Positions 12,115 to 13,375 of a stretch of DNA of 13,375 nucleotides are shown here, one piece after another. The stretch is from Phycisphaeraceae bacterium (GTDB lineage Bacteria > Planctomycetota > Phycisphaerae > Phycisphaerales > Zrk34): assembly GCA_028281485.1 (NCBI GenBank), contig JANQJT010000001.1:1-13375 (forward strand). The letters run 5' to 3'. Position 1 is the first letter of the stretch; every line of letters begins with the position of its first letter. The position numbers and the translations under genes are program-made. Below the pieces are notes generated by a model. The model was not told the origin of the DNA. It worked only from the letters and a program-made list of their open reading frames with translations, and ran no database searches.

Positions 12115-13375
12115 TTATATGCCGTTGGCGAGGTCGCGGTCGGAGCGTCTGGTGAGCAGTTGTGCGTTGTAGGCGGCGATGACGTCGACGCGTCGGAGCA
12201 TGCCGACGATCTTGTCGGTGGTGGTGTCGAGGACGGGCAGCTCGTCGTAGGCGGATTGGCCGAAGCGGCCGATGACTTCTGAGAGGTCGGTGGTGAGCAG
12301 GAGGGGTTCGATCTCGTTGGCGAGGTCGTGTGCGACGGCGAGGTCGCCGAGCTCGGAGTCGTAGAGGAATTGTCTGACGTCGTTGAGGCTGAACAGTCCG
12401 ACGTACTGGTTGTCGGGTGTGATGACGGGGAAGGCGATCTGCTTGTTGCCGGTGATCATGCGGACGACTTCGCGTAGGGACATGCCGGGGTTGACGGTGG
12501 TGAAGGTCTTGTTGGATTCGGTGAGAGCGTCGCGGACGGTGAGGCCTTCGAGGATGTCGATGATGAAGTCGCCGCGGTGTGCGGGGGATTCGAGTCGTGA
12601 GGGGACCTGTTTCTTGTAGATGGTCCATCCGCGGCTGAGGAGGTAGGCGAGGGCGGTGACCCACATGGCGGGGAGGAGCAGGGCGTATGAGCCGGTGAGT
12701 TCGGAGACGATGATGAGTGTGGAGACGGGTGTGTTTGCGGCGGCGGAGAAGAAGGCGGCCATGCCGAGGATGGTGAAGATGGGGATGTCTTCGGTGGTGA
12801 CGAGGTTGGGCATGAGGTGATGGAAGGTGAGACCGATGACGGCGCCGAGGCATCCGCCGATAACCATGGAGGGGCCGAAGACGCCGCCCGATCCGCCGGA
12901 GCCGATGGTGAGCGAGGTGGTGATGATTTTGCCGAAGCCGATGACGAGCAGGAGCGTGATGAGGATGGGCGCGGAGAGTGCGGTGAGCGAGTGGGCGGGG
13001 TTGATGACGTCCTGCAGGAAGCCGTAGCCGTAGGAGAGTACGGAGAGTCCTTTTTCCTGGATGTTGGTGTCATTGACGAGTGGGCCGAGTCCGTAGAAGA
13101 CGGCCAGCGCGATGGCGCCGGTGAGGAAGCCGCCGAGGGCGGGCTTGAGGGTTTTGGGGAGTCGTAGTTTTTGGAAGAGGGCGGTGATGCCGTAGAAGGA
13201 CTGGGTGTAGATGAGTGAGGAGAGCGTCATGGCGATGGCGAGTACGGCGAGGGGGAGGAGGAGGACGGGGTCGTTGAAGCCGACGCCGGGTGCGAGGGCG
13301 AACAGTGGTCCGAAGGCGTTGTGGCTGAAGACGGCGTTGGAGATGATGCCGAAGACGGAGTAGGCGACGGTGGTG
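12115..13375 (-). CDS. ClC-family chloride channel/transporter with CBS domains, N-terminus outside the window
   Basis: The C-terminal 420 or so residues of a ClC protein; the start lies beyond the right edge. An internal ATG at 13230 is not the true start, because the frame continues with membrane-type sequence (VLLLPLAVLAIAM) to the end of the window. The ion-pathway motif GSGGSGGVFGP (12871-12903) is the helix N motif GxFxP. It is preceded by GKIITTSLTIG and followed by the helix P-Q region AAFFSAAANTPVSTLIIVSELTG. Two CBS domains follow, around LEGLTVRDALTES and the segment ending IVGMLRRVDVIAAY; such pairs often bind adenine nucleotides. The GREGP motif carrying the gating glutamate and the proton glutamate of helix H would lie outside the window, so channel and H+/Cl- exchanger cannot be told apart. 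Confidence 0.94.
   Translation of the reverse strand, partial: TTVAYSVFGIISNAVFSHNAFGPLFALAPGVGFNDPVLLLPLAVLAIAMTLSSLIYTQSFYGITALFQKLRLPKTLKPALGGFLTGAIALAVFYGLGPLVNDTNIQEKGLSVLSYGYGFLQDVINPAHSLTALSAPILITLLLVIGFGKIITTSLTIGSGGSGGVFGPSMVIGGCLGAVIGLTFHHLMPNLVTTEDIPIFTILGMAAFFSAAANTPVSTLIIVSELTGSYALLLPAMWVTALAYLLSRGWTIYKKQVPSRLESPAHRGDFIIDILEGLTVRDALTESNKTFTTVNPGMSLREVVRMITGNKQIAFPVITPDNQYVGLFSLNDVRQFLYDSELGDLAVAHDLANEIEPLLLTTDLSEVIGRFGQSAYDELPVLDTTTDKIVGMLRRVDVIAAYNAQLLTRRSDRDLANGI

Noticed and set aside
1..13375. A new defence or mobile system
   Set aside because: PolX, RecG and the zinc-ribbon protein are in different transcription units among housekeeping genes. There is no nuclease-toxin pair, integrase, transposase or attachment site, so no system can be supported.

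Overview
The window is a stretch of ordinary bacterial chromosome, GC-rich and gene-dense, with 14 genes (10 on the minus strand, 4 on the plus strand). No gap exceeds 150 bases, and I see no transposase, integrase, CRISPR array, tRNA or rRNA. The gene set, the plus-strand composition and some intergenic hairpins suggest a planctomycete, perhaps class Phycisphaerae. That assignment is inference from general resemblance, not from a marker gene.

Layout. Positions 1-1469 (minus) hold most of a PolX-type DNA polymerase with a PHP domain, cut by the left edge. Next come three plus-strand genes: a 119-residue zinc-ribbon protein, then two tandem paralogous secreted TPR-like proteins (2016-3176 and 3276-4460), ending at a clear intrinsic terminator (4486-4514). 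That terminator also lies downstream of a small 78-residue minus-strand gene. From 7963 to 4907 (minus) runs a probable operon: lipoprotein, thioredoxin-type arsenate reductase, RecG helicase. A divergent plus-strand tRNA-dihydrouridine synthase (8017-9117) follows. The rest is minus-strand: a single-pass membrane protein, a YihY/BrkB-family membrane protein with a C-terminal helical domain, YidD, RnpA, and a CBS-containing ClC channel or transporter cut by the right edge.

Working together. PolX and RecG are repair and recombination enzymes, but they sit in separate units. RnpA (tRNA 5' processing) and YidD (membrane-protein insertion) overlap by 8 bases, as in many bacteria, but the usual partners rpmH and yidC are not beside them. 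The remaining genes have no evident shared pathway.

The most interesting signals are not in the genes. (1) Short heptanucleotide tandem repeats of related sequence occur in four places, one of them running through the stop codon of dus. (2) The plus strand is strongly G-rich over C whichever strand is coding, so minus-strand genes have C-rich sense strands. (3) Several minus-strand genes have a -10 hexamer only 6-9 bases from the ATG and no Shine-Dalgarno, which suggests leaderless transcription, while the two plus-strand paralogs have good AAGGGG ribosome-binding sites. (4) The paralogs share an identical 35-base 3' end, which suggests gene conversion. I did not find a convincing new multi-gene system.
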